The notes: generated by a model from the sequence alone, not told the origin. A stretch of DNA of 64,000 bases from Actinopolyspora saharensis (GCF_900100925.1 NZ_FNKO01000001.1:186001-250000), one strand, 5' to 3'. Shown: positions 25,663-35,304, counted from the stretch's first letter. Program-made: numbers and translations.

Positions 25663-27849
25663 ATGAGCGGCACTTCCTCCGAGGAATCACCCGTCCTCGA
25701 CGGTGAGCGCGGGCGAGCGGACCCGAGCGCGGTGGAGATGACCACCGCGGTGGATTTCGCGCGGCAGTGGGCGCGTCTGGTCATCGGCACGAGCTACATC
25801 CCGATGGCCCGGCCCGAGCTGTGGAAGTTCCTCGAGGAACGCACCGAGCGGTTGCTCGCGGTGCTGTGGGCCGAGAGCCACGACGACGAGGGCTGCGCCC
25901 AGGTGGGAGCCGATCTGGTGCGGGCGCACGTGCTCGCGCCGGAGGCGTTGCGGCGGACGGTGCGCCTGCTCGGCTCCGAACTGCCCGGGCTGGCGAACAG
26001 GCTCGCGCCGGACACCACAGTGGTGCCGGGGCGGCTCAACGAACTGCTCGCCTCGTTCGGAGCCGGGTTCGAGCGGGCGGCCCAGGAGCGGGTCCTCGCC
26101 GAGCAGGGCGTCATCCAGCAGGCCGTGCTCAACGCTCGCGACGCCGCCGAGGAGGCCCTGCGTTCGAGCGAGGAGCGGTTCAGGGCCGTTTTCACCTCCT
26201 CCGCTCTCGGAATCGCCATCGTCGGCTTGGACGGGGTGTTGCAGGACGTCAACGAGTCGATGACGGCGATCTTCGGTGTTCCGCGCGCCGAGCTGGTGGG
26301 GCGGGACATGCTGGAGTTGTCCGACTCCCGCTGGGTCGAGGTGCTGCGGGAGGCCGACAGCAGGCTGCTGGACGAGTCGACCGAGCAGTTCGCGGTGGAC
26401 ACGAAGTTCACGGCCCCGGACGAGCGGACGGTGTGGACGCAGGTGTCCGGTGCGTTGGTCAAGGATTCCGAGGGAGTGCCCGAGTACCAAGTGGTGCTCT
26501 ACGCCGACATCACGGACAGGTACCTCCTGCAGGAGGAACTCCGCAGGCAGGCGACGCACGATCCGCTCACCGGCCTGGCCAACCGCACCCTGCTGGGCAC
26601 CAGGATGGACGAGGCGCTCCGGGCCGTTCCCGCCGACCGCAGGGTGGGGATCTGCTACCTCGACCTGGACGGGTTCAAGACGATCAACGACAGTCTCGGC
26701 CACCCCATCGGGGACGATCTCCTGCGCGAGGTCGCCAACCGGGTCAACGCCCTGGCCACCGGCCGGGGAGCGCTGACCGCCCGGATGGGCGGTGACGAGT
26801 TCGTCGTCCTCGTGCCGGACACCGACGGCCCCGCGGGGGTGATCCACCTGGTGGAGCGGTTGTTGGAGGAGATCCACCGTCCGGTGCGGATAGGAGGCCA
26901 CGAGCTGAACGCCTCGGCCAGCGCCGGGGTGGTGGAGCAGTCGGTGACGGGGTTGGACGCCGATCACCTCCTCCGCGAGGCCGACATCACGCTGTACCGG
27001 GCCAAGGACGAGGGCAAGGCGCAGTGGGCGATGTTCGACTCGGAGCGCAACGCCGCTGCCAGGCGTCGTTTCCGGATGTCGGCCACGATGCCGGCCGCGC
27101 TGGACAACCACGAGTTCTTCGTCGAGTACCTGCCGGTGCGCAGGCTCTCCGACGGAGGCGTGGTCGCGTTGCACGCGGCCGTGCGCTGGGATCACCCCGA
27201 GTACGGCGAGTTGGGTGCCGAGGACTTCGTGGATCTGGCGGAGGAAACCGGTGTTATCGCTCGCTTGGGTGACTGGTTGCTGCGTCAGGCCTGCGAGCAC
27301 GCCTCCCGGTGGGTTCGGGAGCTCGGTGCCGACGCCCCGCTGGTCACGGTCGACCTGTCGGAGCGGCACTTCCGGGATCCCGACCTGGTCAGCCGGTTCA
27401 AGGGCATCCTGGCGGAGACGCGGTTGCCCGCGGAGCAGCTGCGTCTCGGTGTTCCGGAGGCGGCGCTGTTCGACGAGGACAACGATCCGGTCGACACCGT
27501 CGAGATCGTCCGCGAGCTCGGAGCGGCCTTCGTCGTCCGGGACTTCGGGGCCCGCTACACCGGAGTGCGCAGGCTGCGGGAACTGCCCGCCACCTCGGTG
27601 CGCATCTCCGGCGAGTACTTGAAGCGCCTGTCGGAGCCGGAGCACCCCGACCCGTTGGACGAGCACCTCGTCAGCAGCGTGGTCTCGGCCGCCCACCTGC
27701 TGGGCATGGCCGTGATCGCCGACGGCGTGGACACGGATCTGCAGGGTGACCGGCTGCGTGCGATGAACGTGTACGCCGCGCAGGGGCAGCACGTGGGCGA
27801 GCCCGTCTCGGCGTTGGAAGTGGCCGAGATCCTGGGCGCGGGCGCCTGA
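25663..27849 (+). CDS. PAS-GGDEF-EAL protein; diguanylate cyclase with a dead EAL domain
   Basis: This 728-residue soluble signalling protein has about 150 N-terminal residues of a helical domain I do not recognise. A PAS domain follows (about 168-290, [20 protein letters not shown]), then GGDEF (about 298-455) and EAL (about 470-715). The cyclase motif is intact at residues 376-380 ([11 protein letters not shown]), and no RxxD inhibitory site sits five residues before it. The EAL half is degenerate: the ExLxRW motif reads HAAVRW, DDFG reads RDFG, and the AEGVE segment reads ADGVD. Cyclic-di-GMP synthesis is therefore likely and hydrolysis unlikely; the EAL part may only bind ligand or partner. 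It is paired with the DUF574 methyltransferase. Confidence 0.9.
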   Translation: MSGTSSEESPVLDGERGRADPSAVEMTTAVDFARQWARLVIGTSYIPMARPELWKFLEERTERLLAVLWAESHDDEGCAQVGADLVRAHVLAPEALRRTVRLLGSELPGLANRLAPDTTVVPGRLNELLASFGAGFERAAQERVLAEQGVIQQAVLNARDAAEEALRSSEERFRAVFTSSALGIAIVGLDGVLQDVNESMTAIFGVPRAELVGRDMLELSDSRWVEVLREADSRLLDESTEQFAVDTKFTAPDERTVWTQVSGALVKDSEGVPEYQVVLYADITDRYLLQEELRRQATHDPLTGLANRTLLGTRMDEALRAVPADRRVGICYLDLDGFKTINDSLGHPIGDDLLREVANRVNALATGRGALTARMGGDEFVVLVPDTDGPAGVIHLVERLLEEIHRPVRIGGHELNASASAGVVEQSVTGLDADHLLREADITLYRAKDEGKAQWAMFDSERNAAARRRFRMSATMPAALDNHEFFVEYLPVRRLSDGGVVALHAAVRWDHPEYGELGAEDFVDLAEETGVIARLGDWLLRQACEHASRWVRELGADAPLVTVDLSERHFRDPDLVSRFKGILAETRLPAEQLRLGVPEAALFDEDNDPVDTVEIVRELGAAFVVRDFGARYTGVRRLRELPATSVRISGEYLKRLSEPEHPDPLDEHLVSSVVSAAHLLGMAVIADGVDTDLQGDRLRAMNVYAAQGQHVGEPVSALEVAEILGAGA

Positions 27850-27854
27850 CGATC

Positions 27855-27889
27855 TCCTCGCCTCCGGGTGCGCTGCCCGGAGGCGAGGA
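27855..27889 (+). terminator. Strong hairpin after the GGDEF/EAL gene
   Basis: TCCTCGCCTCCGGG at 27855-27868 pairs over 14 bases with CCCGGAGGCGAGGA at 27876-27889, with a seven-base loop. It separates the signalling operon from thrS. Confidence 0.8.
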
Positions 27890-28064
27890 ATCGCCCGGAC
27901 GGTTCACCGTTGGTCACCGCTCGGCCGGATCGCGGCGGGGACACCGGTGGCCGATAGCATCGGGACGAAAACGTTCGCCCGTCCCGACCCCGTCGTCGCC
28001 AGTGCTCCTTCGGTCGTGGTCGGGCCGCGCGGATCCCATTCGAGCAACGATCGTAGGAGTAACC

Positions 28065-30128
28065 GTGTCAGTCTCGCCGCTCCAAACCCAGCAGGAGTCC
28101 CGGGTTAAGGTACCGGCGGGCACTACGGCTGGTGATGCCGTCCAGCAGGCGGGATTGCCTTCCAAAGGTCCCGAGGCGGTCGTCGTCGTCCGCGACGGCG
28201 ACGGGGAACTGCGTGACCTCGCCTGGGCTCCCCCGGTCGACGTGGAGGTCGAAGCGGTGCCCGCCGCCTCCGAGGCGGGGCGCAGCGTCATCCGGCACTC
28301 CACCGCCCACGTGCTGGCCCAGGCGGTGCAGCAACTGTTCCCCGAGGCCAAGCTGGGGATCGGCCCGCCGGTCACCGACGGCTTCTACTACGACTTCGAC
28401 GTCGAGCGGCCGTTCACTCCGGAGGACCTTCAGGCGCTGGAAAAGCGCATGAAGCAGCTCGTCAAGTCCGGCCAGAAGTTCTCCCGCCGCGAGCTCGGCT
28501 CCGTCGAGGAGGCGCGCGCGGAGCTGGCCGCCGAGCCGTACAAGCTGGAACTCGTCGACCTCAAGTCGGGGTCGGAGGACGTGGACACCAGTGAGGTGAT
28601 GGAGGTCGGGGACGGTGAGCTGACCGTCTACGACAACATCGACCGGCACGGGGAGACGGTCTGGGGAGACCTCTGCAGGGGGCCGCACGTCCCGCACACG
28701 CGGTTCCTGCCCGCCTTCAAGCTGACGCGGGTCGCAGCCGCGTACTGGAGGGGCGATCAGCGCAACCGGCAGCTGCAGCGGATCTACGGAACCGCCTGGG
28801 AGTCCAAGGACGCCCTGGACGCCCACCTGGAGTGGCTGGCCGAGGCGGAACGGCGGGACCACCGGCGCCTGGGTGCGGAGCTGGACCTGTTCTCCTTCCC
28901 GGAGGAGATCGGATCGGGGCTTCCGGTCTTCCACCCCAAGGGCGGGGTGATCCGTCGTGAGCTGGAGGACTACTCGCGGCGCAGGCACGAGCAGGCGGGC
29001 TACGAGTTCGTGAACTCGCCGCACATCACCAAGAGCGCGCTGTTCGAGACCTCGGGGCACCTCGGCTGGTACGCCGACGGGATGTTTCCGCCCATGCACC
29101 TCGACGAGGAGCGCGACGCCGACGGCGAGGTGCGCAAACCCGGCCAGGACTACTACCTGAAGCCGATGAACTGCCCGTTCCACAACCTCATCTACCGCTC
29201 GCGCGGACGCTCCTACCGCGAGCTGCCGCTGCGGTTGTTCGAGTTCGGTTCGGTGTACCGCTACGAGAAGTCCGGCGTGGTGCACGGGCTGACCAGGGTC
29301 CGCGGCATGACCCAGGACGACGCGCACATCTACTGCACTCCGGACCAGCTGCAGTCCGAGCTCAAGTCGCTGCTGAGCTTCGTGCTGAACCTGCTGCGCG
29401 ACTACGGGCTGGAGGACTTCTACCTGGAGCTGTCCACCCGCAACGAGGAGAAGTACGTCGGCAGCGACGAGCTCTGGGAGGAGGCCACCGAGACGCTGCG
29501 GCGCGCCGCCGAGGACTCCGGTCTGGAGCTGGTGCCCGATCCGGGCGGGGCGGCCTTCTACGGGCCTAAGGTCTCGGTGCAGGCCAAGGACGCGCTGGGG
29601 CGCACCTGGCAGATGTCCACGATCCAGCTGGACTACCACATGCCGGAGCGCTTCGACCTGGAGTACACCGCGGCCGACGGCTCCAAGCAGCGGCCGGTGA
29701 AGATCCACCGCGCGTTGTTCGGCTCGATCGAGCGTTTCTTCGGCGTGCTCACCGAGCACTACGCGGGCGCGTTCCCCGCGTGGCTCTCCCCGGTGCAGGT
29801 GGTGGGCATCCCCATCGCCGACGACCACGTCCCGTACCTGGAGGGCGTCTTCGAGCGCCTCGGGGAGAAGGGGCTGCGCGTCGAGATCGACACCGGTGAC
29901 GAGCGGATGCAGAAGAAGATCAGGAACCACACCACCCAGAAGGTTCCGTTCCTGGTGCTGGCCGGTGGCAAGGACGTCGAGGCGGGTGCGGTCTCCTTCC
30001 GCTTCCGCGACGGCAGTCAGCTCAACGGGGTGCCCGTGGAGCAGGCCGTCGAGGCGCTCGGCCGCTGGGTCGGGCGGCGCGAGAACGCCTCGCCGACGGC
30101 GGAGAACTTCGGAGCGGAGCTGGAGTGA
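28065..30128 (+). CDS. thrS: Threonyl-tRNA synthetase
   Basis: This class II synthetase charges tRNA-Thr. It has 687 residues with the full layout: an N-terminal TGS-like domain ([18 protein letters not shown]), the editing domain with [11 protein letters not shown] and the downstream RGPHVPHT block, then the catalytic core. In the core, [11 protein letters not shown] carries the zinc-binding Cys, and [25 protein letters not shown] is motif 2. The anticodon-binding domain ends the chain. The GTG at 28065 has AGGAG five bases upstream; an open extension back to 28002 is not needed. The GTGA overlap with the following HIT gene implies coupling, and the pair is conserved in mycobacteria. Confidence 0.97.
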   Translation: MSVSPLQTQQESRVKVPAGTTAGDAVQQAGLPSKGPEAVVVVRDGDGELRDLAWAPPVDVEVEAVPAASEAGRSVIRHSTAHVLAQAVQQLFPEAKLGIGPPVTDGFYYDFDVERPFTPEDLQALEKRMKQLVKSGQKFSRRELGSVEEARAELAAEPYKLELVDLKSGSEDVDTSEVMEVGDGELTVYDNIDRHGETVWGDLCRGPHVPHTRFLPAFKLTRVAAAYWRGDQRNRQLQRIYGTAWESKDALDAHLEWLAEAERRDHRRLGAELDLFSFPEEIGSGLPVFHPKGGVIRRELEDYSRRRHEQAGYEFVNSPHITKSALFETSGHLGWYADGMFPPMHLDEERDADGEVRKPGQDYYLKPMNCPFHNLIYRSRGRSYRELPLRLFEFGSVYRYEKSGVVHGLTRVRGMTQDDAHIYCTPDQLQSELKSLLSFVLNLLRDYGLEDFYLELSTRNEEKYVGSDELWEEATETLRRAAEDSGLELVPDPGGAAFYGPKVSVQAKDALGRTWQMSTIQLDYHMPERFDLEYTAADGSKQRPVKIHRALFGSIERFFGVLTEHYAGAFPAWLSPVQVVGIPIADDHVPYLEGVFERLGEKGLRVEIDTGDERMQKKIRNHTTQKVPFLVLAGGKDVEAGAVSFRFRDGSQLNGVPVEQAVEALGRWVGRRENASPTAENFGAELE

Positions 30129-30739
30129 CACAGCGGGCATCGAACGAGGGGTTCGCGGACTCCGCGGGGGATTCTTCCGCGGAGTCCGGCGCGGAGTTCG
30201 CCGGGCAGCACGGTATCGGGGTGCCGGACGCGTTGCAGCGGCTGTGGACCCCGCACCGGCTCTCCTACATCCAGGGGGAGAACAAGCCGACCGGGGACGA
30301 CAGCGACGAGTGCCCGTTCTGCGGGCTGTTGGCCGACGAGCGCTCCGACGACGAGACGCTGATCGTGGCCAGGGACGAGCTGGTCTTCGCCGTGCTGAAC
30401 CTCTACCCGTACAACCCCGGTCACCTGATGGTGTTGCCGTACCGCCACGTCGCGGACTACACGGAGCTGACCGGGGAGGAGACCGTCGCGGTCGCGGAGT
30501 TAACCCAGCGGGCCATGCGCGTGATCCGCGGAGTCTCCGCTCCGCACGGCTTCAACATCGGGCTGAACCAGGGGCCGGTCGCCGGTGCGGGGATCGCGGC
30601 GCACCTGCACCAGCACGTCGTTCCCCGCTGGGGCGGCGATTCGAACTTCATGCCGGTGATCGGCCACACCAGGGTGCTGCCCCAGCTGTTGGCCGACACC
30701 CGTGAGCTGCTCGCCGAGGCCTGGAAGCGGATCGGGTGA
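30125..30739 (+). CDS. HIT-family hydrolase/Ap4A phosphorylase-like protein
   Basis: This 204-residue histidine-triad protein has the triad H160-L-H162-Q-H164 in [15 protein letters not shown] pair at 63-66 with upstream basic residues is typical of the actinobacterial Rv2613c group, which phosphorolyses diadenosine tetraphosphate. The first 35 residues are a low-complexity extension. It overlaps thrS by four bases. In M. tuberculosis the same order is followed by pgsA1; here a yceI gene is interposed on the other strand. Confidence 0.9.
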   Translation: MTQRASNEGFADSAGDSSAESGAEFAGQHGIGVPDALQRLWTPHRLSYIQGENKPTGDDSDECPFCGLLADERSDDETLIVARDELVFAVLNLYPYNPGHLMVLPYRHVADYTELTGEETVAVAELTQRAMRVIRGVSAPHGFNIGLNQGPVAGAGIAAHLHQHVVPRWGGDSNFMPVIGHTRVLPQLLADTRELLAEAWKRIG

Positions 30740-30761
30740 GCGGCGCCGCCCAGCGGATCTG

Positions 30762-30794
30762 CCCGGCCGAGTTGGCCGTTCGGGCCGGGTTTTT
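30762..30794 (+). terminator. Intrinsic terminator of thrS-HIT
   Basis: CCCGGCC at 30762-30768 pairs with GGCCGGG at 30783-30789, followed directly by TTTTT. This is a textbook Rho-independent terminator. Confidence 0.8.
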
Positions 30795-30796
30795 CG

Positions 30797-30836
30797 TCGG
30801 CGCAGGCGGAGCCGCAGCTGCCCACGCCTGCGCCGA
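30797..30836 (-). terminator. Second hairpin, probably for the convergent yceI gene
   Basis: TCGGCGCAGGC at 30797-30807 pairs with GCCTGCGCCGA at 30826-30836. On the minus strand the T-poor side faces yceI, so it is weaker than the previous site. Confidence 0.5.
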
Positions 30837-30853
30837 TCGAAGCGGAACGTCCG

Positions 30854-31393
30854 TCATCCGCGCAGAGTGGCCTCGATCTCCAGGTTGATCTTGACCTTCT
30901 CGCCGAGCATGGCGCCGCCGTTCGGGCCGACCTTGAAGTCGGTGCGGTTCAGGGTGGTGTTCGCCGAGAGGCCGAGCAGCTTGCCCCCGTCGGAGGTGTC
31001 GGTGAAGCCGCCGAGCTCGGCTTCCAGGGAGACCGGAACCGTCACGCCGTGCAGGGTGAAGTCTCCGTCGATGATCCAGTCGTCACCGTTCTGCCTGATG
31101 CCGGTGGAGCGGAACTCCGCCGTGGGGTAGTTGTCCGTGTCCAGGAAGTCCTCGGCGCGCACGTGGGCGTCGCGGTCGGCGCTGCCCGTGTTGATGGAGG
31201 CGGCGTCGATGGTGGCGGAGACGCTGGAGTCCAGCGGGTTCTCCGCGGTCACGATCTGGCCCTCGAACTTGTCGAACCGACCGCGGGAGCGGCCGACCCC
31301 CATGTGCCGGAGGGTGAACTCGACCTCGGAGTGCACCGCGTCGATGTCCCAGGTTCCCGTGGTGTAACCGGGGATCTGCGTAGCGTCTGTCAT
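30854..31393 (-). CDS. YceI-family lipocalin-like protein
   Basis: This 179-residue protein has the YceI beta-barrel pattern: GTWDIDAVHSEVEFTLRHMGVGRSRGRFDKFEG at the N-terminus, SINTGSADRDAHVRAEDFLD in the centre and TDFKVGPNGGAMLGEKVKINLEIEA at the end. Barrels of this family bind isoprenoid-like lipids. No signal peptide is present, so it is cytoplasmic, as is usual for actinobacterial members. The ATG at 31393 has GGAGGT six bases upstream; an earlier in-frame ATG is rejected. An inverted repeat lies 19 bases before the start. Confidence 0.9.
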   Translation of the reverse strand: MTDATQIPGYTTGTWDIDAVHSEVEFTLRHMGVGRSRGRFDKFEGQIVTAENPLDSSVSATIDAASINTGSADRDAHVRAEDFLDTDNYPTAEFRSTGIRQNGDDWIIDGDFTLHGVTVPVSLEAELGGFTDTSDGGKLLGLSANTTLNRTDFKVGPNGGAMLGEKVKINLEIEATLRG

Positions 31394-31411
31394 ACCGGAC
31401 CTCCGTGGAAT

Positions 31412-31431
31412 CGGTGAGGTTGTTCTCACCG
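31412..31431. promoter_or_regulatory. Inverted repeat upstream of yceI
   Basis: CGGTGAG-GTTGTT-CTCACCG has seven-base arms. It sits 19-38 bases before the yceI start codon, where a MarR- or TetR-type repressor could act. No regulator gene is adjacent. Confidence 0.4.
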
Positions 31432-31601
31432 GTGTCCAACTAGCCGGTTCCGCGACTCATTTCCGGGTGTGTCATGGATCATCCTCGCGGTTTTCCCGCG
31501 GTCTTTTCCGCGGTTGGTGGTGCGGGTGGGGATCGACGATCGTCGCCGGTTAAGCTGCTTCGTGCGGGAAACTCCCGTGCGGGAGTGGATGAGTCGGAAC
31601 G

Positions 31602-32192
31602 ATGTTGAACCTTTTCGCGCGAGCTTCGGTGTCCAGGCTCACCGATCCGGTGGGTGCGTGGTTGGTGCGGCATCGAATGTCACCCAACGTGGTGACAGTG
31701 ATCGGGACGGTTTGCACCGTCCTGTCGGCTGTGACGTTGTTCCCGCTCGGGCACCTGCTGGCCGGGACCCTGGTGGTCACCTTCTTCCTGCTGTTCGACC
31801 TGCTCGACGGGGCCGCGGCGCGGGCGGCCGGCGCGGAGGACGGATTCGGGGCCGTGCTGGACGCGAGCTGCGACCGCGTGGCGGACGGGGCCGTGTTCGG
31901 CTCGCTCGTCTGGTGGGCCCTGGTCGGGGACCAGCACTGGAGAGGGGCGGCGCTGCTGATCTGCCTGGTCGCGGCCCAGGTGATCTCCTACGTCAAGGCC
32001 CGCGCGCAGGCCGAGCGGGTGAAGGTCGAGGCGGGCGTGGCCGAGCGGGCCGAGCGGATGGTCGTCCTGCTCGTCGGCACCGGCCTGCACGGGATGGGCG
32101 TGCCCTACGTGCTGGACGTCGCGCTGTGGGGGCTGGCCGCGATGTCGATCTACACCGTCGGTCAGCGCCTGGCCGGTTCCTGTCGGGCCTGA
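31602..32192 (+). CDS. pgsA: CDP-alcohol phosphatidyltransferase, likely phosphatidylinositol phosphate synthase
   Basis: This 196-residue membrane enzyme has the complete CDP-alcohol motif D-x2-D-G-x2-A-R-x8-G-x3-D-x3-D, from DLLDGAAAR through G, AVLD and ASCD. The final Asp is the catalytic base. About six membrane segments are visible. Position after thrS and the HIT gene matches mycobacterial pgsA1, which joins inositol phosphate to CDP-diacylglycerol, the first step to PIMs and lipomannan. The inositol assignment rests on that synteny. The acyltransferase and mannosyltransferase genes that follow in mycobacteria are missing here. Confidence 0.87.
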   Translation: MLNLFARASVSRLTDPVGAWLVRHRMSPNVVTVIGTVCTVLSAVTLFPLGHLLAGTLVVTFFLLFDLLDGAAARAAGAEDGFGAVLDASCDRVADGAVFGSLVWWALVGDQHWRGAALLICLVAAQVISYVKARAQAERVKVEAGVAERAERMVVLLVGTGLHGMGVPYVLDVALWGLAAMSIYTVGQRLAGSCRA

Positions 32193-32238
32193 GGACTCGT
32201 AGCAGAACTCTGCGCAGCTGTCGGTCGGCGGGCGCTGG

Positions 32239-32468
32239 TTGGCTCAGGAGGTTCGCGGGCTCCGCGAGGCGGCAGAACTGAAGCAGTCCGATGTGGTCAA
32301 GCGGTTGCGCTGCAACTCGGCGAAGGTTGCCCGCATGGAGAGCACGCGCAACACGATCAGCGGCTCCGACCTGGAGGTGATGCTCGCGCTCTTCGACGTC
32401 GGGACGCTCCGCTCGGGGTGCACGCGATCATCGGCGAGGCCGCTGCTCCCAGTGGCCCAGTGGCCTAG
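32239..32468 (+). pseudogene. Remnant of an XRE/DUF5753 regulator
   Basis: The frame at 32239 encodes a degenerate XRE helix-turn-helix (EVRGLREAAELKQSDVVKRL, then KVARMESTRNTIS) that stops resembling the family after about 55 residues. In the next frame, 32406-32468 reads APLGVHAIIGEAAAPSGPVA and then a stop. VHAIIGEAA resembles the DUF5753 segment expected much further along such a protein. A large internal deletion plus frameshift would explain both. It probably has no function, but it marks past gene loss between pgsA and pdxS. Confidence 0.65.
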
Positions 32469-32571
32469 CCAGAAACCCGGGCAGTGGCCCGTGTCCGCGG
32501 GCGGGGAGTTGCCTAACGTCGAATCCGCAATCCGATGACGGATCGTGGTCGTGAGAAAGGATCGAACCAAG

Positions 32572-33492
32572 GTGACCAACGGCGACGTCGCGAGCAGCCG
32601 CCCCGCGCGGACTTCCACGGGCACGGACGGTGTCAAGCGGGGCATGGCGGAGATGCTCAAAGGCGGCGTGATCATGGACGTCGTGACCCCGGAGCAGGCC
32701 AGGATCGCCGAGGAGGCCGGAGCGGTCGCCGTCATGGCGCTCGAGCGGGTGCCCGCCGACATCCGTTCCCAGGGCGGGGTGGCCCGGATGTCCGATCCCG
32801 CGATGATCGAGGAGATCGTCGGGGAGGTATCCATCCCGGTGATGGCCAAGGCGCGCATCGGGCACTTCGTCGAGGCGGAGGTGCTGCAGTCGCTCGGGGT
32901 CGACTACGTCGACGAGTCCGAGGTGCTGACCCCGGCGGACGAGGACAACCACGTGGACAAGTGGCCGTTCACGGTCCCCTTCGTCTGCGGCGCCACCAAC
33001 CTGGGGGAGGCCCTCCGGCGCATCGCCGAGGGCGCGGCGATGATCCGCTCCAAGGGCGAGGCCGGGACCGGCAACGTGGTGGAGGCGACCCGGCACATGC
33101 GCCGGATCCGCGCGGAGCTGCGCAAGCTCTCGGTGCTGGACAGCTCGGAGCTGTACGCGGCGGCCAAGGAGATGCGGGTGCCGGTGGAGCTCGTGCGGGA
33201 GGTCGCCGAAACGGGACAGTTGCCCGTGGTGCTGTTCACCGCCGGAGGCATCGCCACCCCGGCGGACGCGGCGATGATGCGCAGGCTCGGTGCCGAGGGC
33301 GTGTTCGTCGGTTCGGGGATCTTCAAGTCCGGTGACCCGAAGGCTCGGGCCGAGGCGATCGTCAAGGCGACGACGTTCTACGACGACCCCGACCTGCTCG
33401 CCAGGGTCTCGCGCGGGCTGGGTGAGGCCATGGTCGGGCTCAACGTGGCGGACCTGCCGGAGGAGCAGCACTACGCGCAGCGCGGCTGGTGA
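32572..33492 (+). CDS. pdxS: Pyridoxal 5'-phosphate synthase subunit PdxS
   Basis: This TIM-barrel synthase subunit builds PLP from ribose 5-phosphate, glyceraldehyde 3-phosphate and ammonia. [18 protein letters not shown] is the start of the fold. The imine-forming lysines are about Lys93 (VMAKARIGH) and Lys161 ([10 protein letters not shown]), and [18 protein letters not shown] follows. The C-terminal tail ends normally. GTG at 32572 gives 306 residues and has AAAGGA upstream; a GTG at 32545 is in frame. Its glutaminase partner pdxT is about 3.4 kb away, beyond an inserted transport cassette. Confidence 0.97.
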   Translation: MTNGDVASSRPARTSTGTDGVKRGMAEMLKGGVIMDVVTPEQARIAEEAGAVAVMALERVPADIRSQGGVARMSDPAMIEEIVGEVSIPVMAKARIGHFVEAEVLQSLGVDYVDESEVLTPADEDNHVDKWPFTVPFVCGATNLGEALRRIAEGAAMIRSKGEAGTGNVVEATRHMRRIRAELRKLSVLDSSELYAAAKEMRVPVELVREVAETGQLPVVLFTAGGIATPADAAMMRRLGAEGVFVGSGIFKSGDPKARAEAIVKATTFYDDPDLLARVSRGLGEAMVGLNVADLPEEQHYAQRGW

Positions 33493-33514
33493 CCGCTCGT
33501 CCCGTCACGCCGGG

Positions 33515-33569
33515 ACGTTTCGCGCGAAGCGGTCACTCCGGAACCGTTCCGGAGAGAACGTTTCGCGCG
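33515..33569. repeat. Direct repeats and hairpin between pdxS and the XRE-cupin gene
   Basis: ACGTTTCGCGCG occurs at 33515-33526 and again at 33558-33569. Between them CTCCGGA-ACCGT-TCCGGAG (33536-33554) forms a seven-base-arm hairpin. It lies between convergent stops, so a bidirectional terminator is the simplest reading. Confidence 0.55.
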
Positions 33570-33617
33570 GAACTGTCAGCACGAATCCGGGGCTCGCCCG
33601 CCGAAGTGGGGGAGCCC

Positions 33618-34181
33618 CTACTTGTGTTCCATGACCAGCAGCGCCGTGGCCGGGAGGGAGAGCGTCCGGTACACGTGGGCGACCTCGCCGGAGAAGGTGA
33701 GGTAGTCGCCGGGGTGCAGCTCGACCGGCTCCGTCGCCGGACCCGCGCGCAGCGTCCCTGAGGTCACCACCAGGTGCTCGACCGTCCCCCGGTGGTGCGG
33801 TTCCGCGTGTCGTTCCTGCTCCGGGGGCAGCGTGATCTCGTAGAGGTCCCTGCTGGCGCCCGCTGGGCAGGACGAGAGCAGGCCCGCGGCGAAGTCCCCC
33901 TGCTCGGAGCCCAGCCTGGGGGCGTGTCCGGAGCGGATGACCTTCACGTGCGGGGCGGGAGGTTCCACGAGCCTGCTGAAGGGGATCTCGAGGGTCGCCG
34001 CCACCGCCCACAGCGTCTCCACGCTGGGGTTTCCCGCCCCCGACTCGAGCTGGGAGAGGGTGGACTTCGCGAGTCCGGCGCGCTTGGCGAGCTCGTTGAG
34101 GGAGACGCCGGCCTCCTCGCGGGCACGTCGCAGCGCGGGGGCGATGACCTCCAGGGCGGTGGTGGGCCTGCCGTCGTTCAT
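33618..34181 (-). CDS. XRE-family regulator with C-terminal cupin
   Basis: This 187-residue protein has an N-terminal helix-turn-helix (RREEAGVSLNELAKRAGLAKSTLSQLESGAGNPSVETLWAVA). A linker follows, then a small cupin (PPEQERHAEPHHRGTVEHLVVTSG, and LHPGDYLTFSGEVAHVYRTL) with ligand-binding histidines. The combination is typical of repressors or activators that sense small metabolites. It is divergent from azlC, and a perfect TTGTTCG-N6-CGAACAA palindrome lies between them. It therefore most likely controls azlCD and itself. The ATG at 34181 is used; the longer open frame upstream covers the operator and overlaps azlC. Confidence 0.9.
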   Translation of the reverse strand: MNDGRPTTALEVIAPALRRAREEAGVSLNELAKRAGLAKSTLSQLESGAGNPSVETLWAVAATLEIPFSRLVEPPAPHVKVIRSGHAPRLGSEQGDFAAGLLSSCPAGASRDLYEITLPPEQERHAEPHHRGTVEHLVVTSGTLRAGPATEPVELHPGDYLTFSGEVAHVYRTLSLPATALLVMEHK

Positions 34182-34204
34182 TGTTGTTCGCTGTGTCCTT
34201 CCTT

Positions 34205-34224
34205 TTGTTCGCCTTGACGAACAA
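34205..34224. promoter_or_regulatory. Operator palindrome and promoter of azlCD
   Basis: TTGTTCG-CCTTGA-CGAACAA has perfect seven-base arms. TTGACG at 34214-34219 overlaps its right arm and can serve as a -35, with an AT-rich -10-like stretch (CAATATAGCT) at about 34238-34247. The start would then fall at or next to the ATG at 34252, implying leaderless azlC mRNA. Binding here would block the promoter. Confidence 0.65.
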
Positions 34225-34251
34225 TCGTGCTCGTGTTCAATATAGCTGACT

Positions 34252-34977
34252 ATGCGTTCAATGAAACGAACAGCGAGGGGTTTCGGGGACGAGACCTCCC
34301 TGTTCGCCCCCGTGGCCTCCATGGGGCTCGCGCTCGCGGTGATCGGAGCTTCGCTCGGTGCCATCGCGGTCTCGCGGGGCGTCCCGCTCTGGTTGGCCAC
34401 CCTGATGGGCGCCCTGGTGTTCGCGGGTGGATCCGAGCTGATGGCCGTCGGAATGGCCACCTCGGGGGCGGCTCCGCTCGCGGTGGTGCTCGGTGGGGTG
34501 CTGCTCAACGCCAGGCACCTGCCCTACGGGCTGGCCCTCGGGAACGTGCTGGGGCGGAGCGGTCCGCTCGGCAGGTTATTCGGCAGTCACCTGCTGGTGG
34601 ACGAGGCGGTTGCCTTCGCGCTGGCCGAGTCGGACCCGCAGCGCCAGCGCCGCGCCTTCTGGGCCGCCGGGCTGACCCTGTACGGGGTCTGGGCGCCCTC
34701 CGTGTTCGTCGGAGGGTTGATCGGCAACGGCGTCGGGGACCCGCGCGCCCTCGGGCTGGACGCGGCCCTGCCTGCCGGGCTGCTCGCCCTGGTGCTGCCC
34801 TCCCTGCGGGACCGCCCCACCCTCCGGGCGGTGGTGCTCGGCTCCGTGGTGGCCGTGGTGCTGACCCCGCTGCTGGCGGAAGGGCTCCCCGTGCTGCTCG
34901 CCCTGTTCGGAACCCTGGCCGCGCTCCCGGATTCCCGGGGAGAGCGCAGCGGAGCGCGCGAGGAGGAGGCCGCATGA
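34252..34977 (+). CDS. azlC: AzlC-family branched-chain amino acid exporter subunit
   Basis: This 241-residue membrane protein has SLGAIAVSRGVPLWLATLMGALVFAGGSELMAVGM and VVLGGVLLNARHLPYGLALG, the diagnostic AzlC blocks (NARHLxYG), with about six to seven membrane segments. With AzlD it exports branched-chain or related amino acids and analogues. A second ATG nine bases downstream is possible, but the promoter geometry fits the first. The stop overlaps the azlD start by four bases (ATGA). A divergent XRE-cupin regulator sits upstream. Confidence 0.92.
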   Translation: MRSMKRTARGFGDETSLFAPVASMGLALAVIGASLGAIAVSRGVPLWLATLMGALVFAGGSELMAVGMATSGAAPLAVVLGGVLLNARHLPYGLALGNVLGRSGPLGRLFGSHLLVDEAVAFALAESDPQRQRRAFWAAGLTLYGVWAPSVFVGGLIGNGVGDPRALGLDAALPAGLLALVLPSLRDRPTLRAVVLGSVVAVVLTPLLAEGLPVLLALFGTLAALPDSRGERSGAREEEAA

Positions 34978-35291
34978 ACCTGGGGATCGTGGTGGCGCTG
35001 GCCGCGGGCACCTACGCCCTGCGGGTGGCAGGCCCGTTGCTGCGCGGCAGGCTGGACCTGCCCGAGGAGGGGCGGCGGATGCTGTCCACGGCCGCCCTGG
35101 TGCTGCTCGGCGCCTTCGTGGTGACCAGCACGCTGTACGAGTCGGGCACGTTCGCCGGAGTGGCGCGGCTGGCCGGAGTCGTGGCCGGTGGGGTGTTGGC
35201 CTGGCGGCGGGCCCCGTTCGTGGTGGTGGTGCTGGCCGCCGCCGGGGTCACCGCGGGGCTGCGCGCACTGCTCGACACGTCCTTTGTGTAA
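34974..35291 (+). CDS. azlD: AzlD-family exporter subunit
   Basis: This 105-residue, four-segment membrane protein is the small partner of AzlC. TYALRVAGPLLRGRLDLPEEGRRMLSTAALVLLGAFVVTSTL and VAGGVLAWRRAPFVVVVLAAAGVTAGLRAL fit the family. It is translationally coupled to azlC by an ATGA overlap. A hairpin (CCCCCG-TG-CGGGGG) follows at 35305-35318. Confidence 0.9.
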   Translation: MNLGIVVALAAGTYALRVAGPLLRGRLDLPEEGRRMLSTAALVLLGAFVVTSTLYESGTFAGVARLAGVVAGGVLAWRRAPFVVVVLAAAGVTAGLRALLDTSFV

Positions 35292-35304
35292 ACATTCGTT
35301 AACC

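Noticed and set aside
21253..30140. Long antisense frames across the LMF-like, fprA, GGDEF and thrS genes
   Set aside because: Same reason: composition is biased and the opposite strand carries complete, motif-verified proteins.
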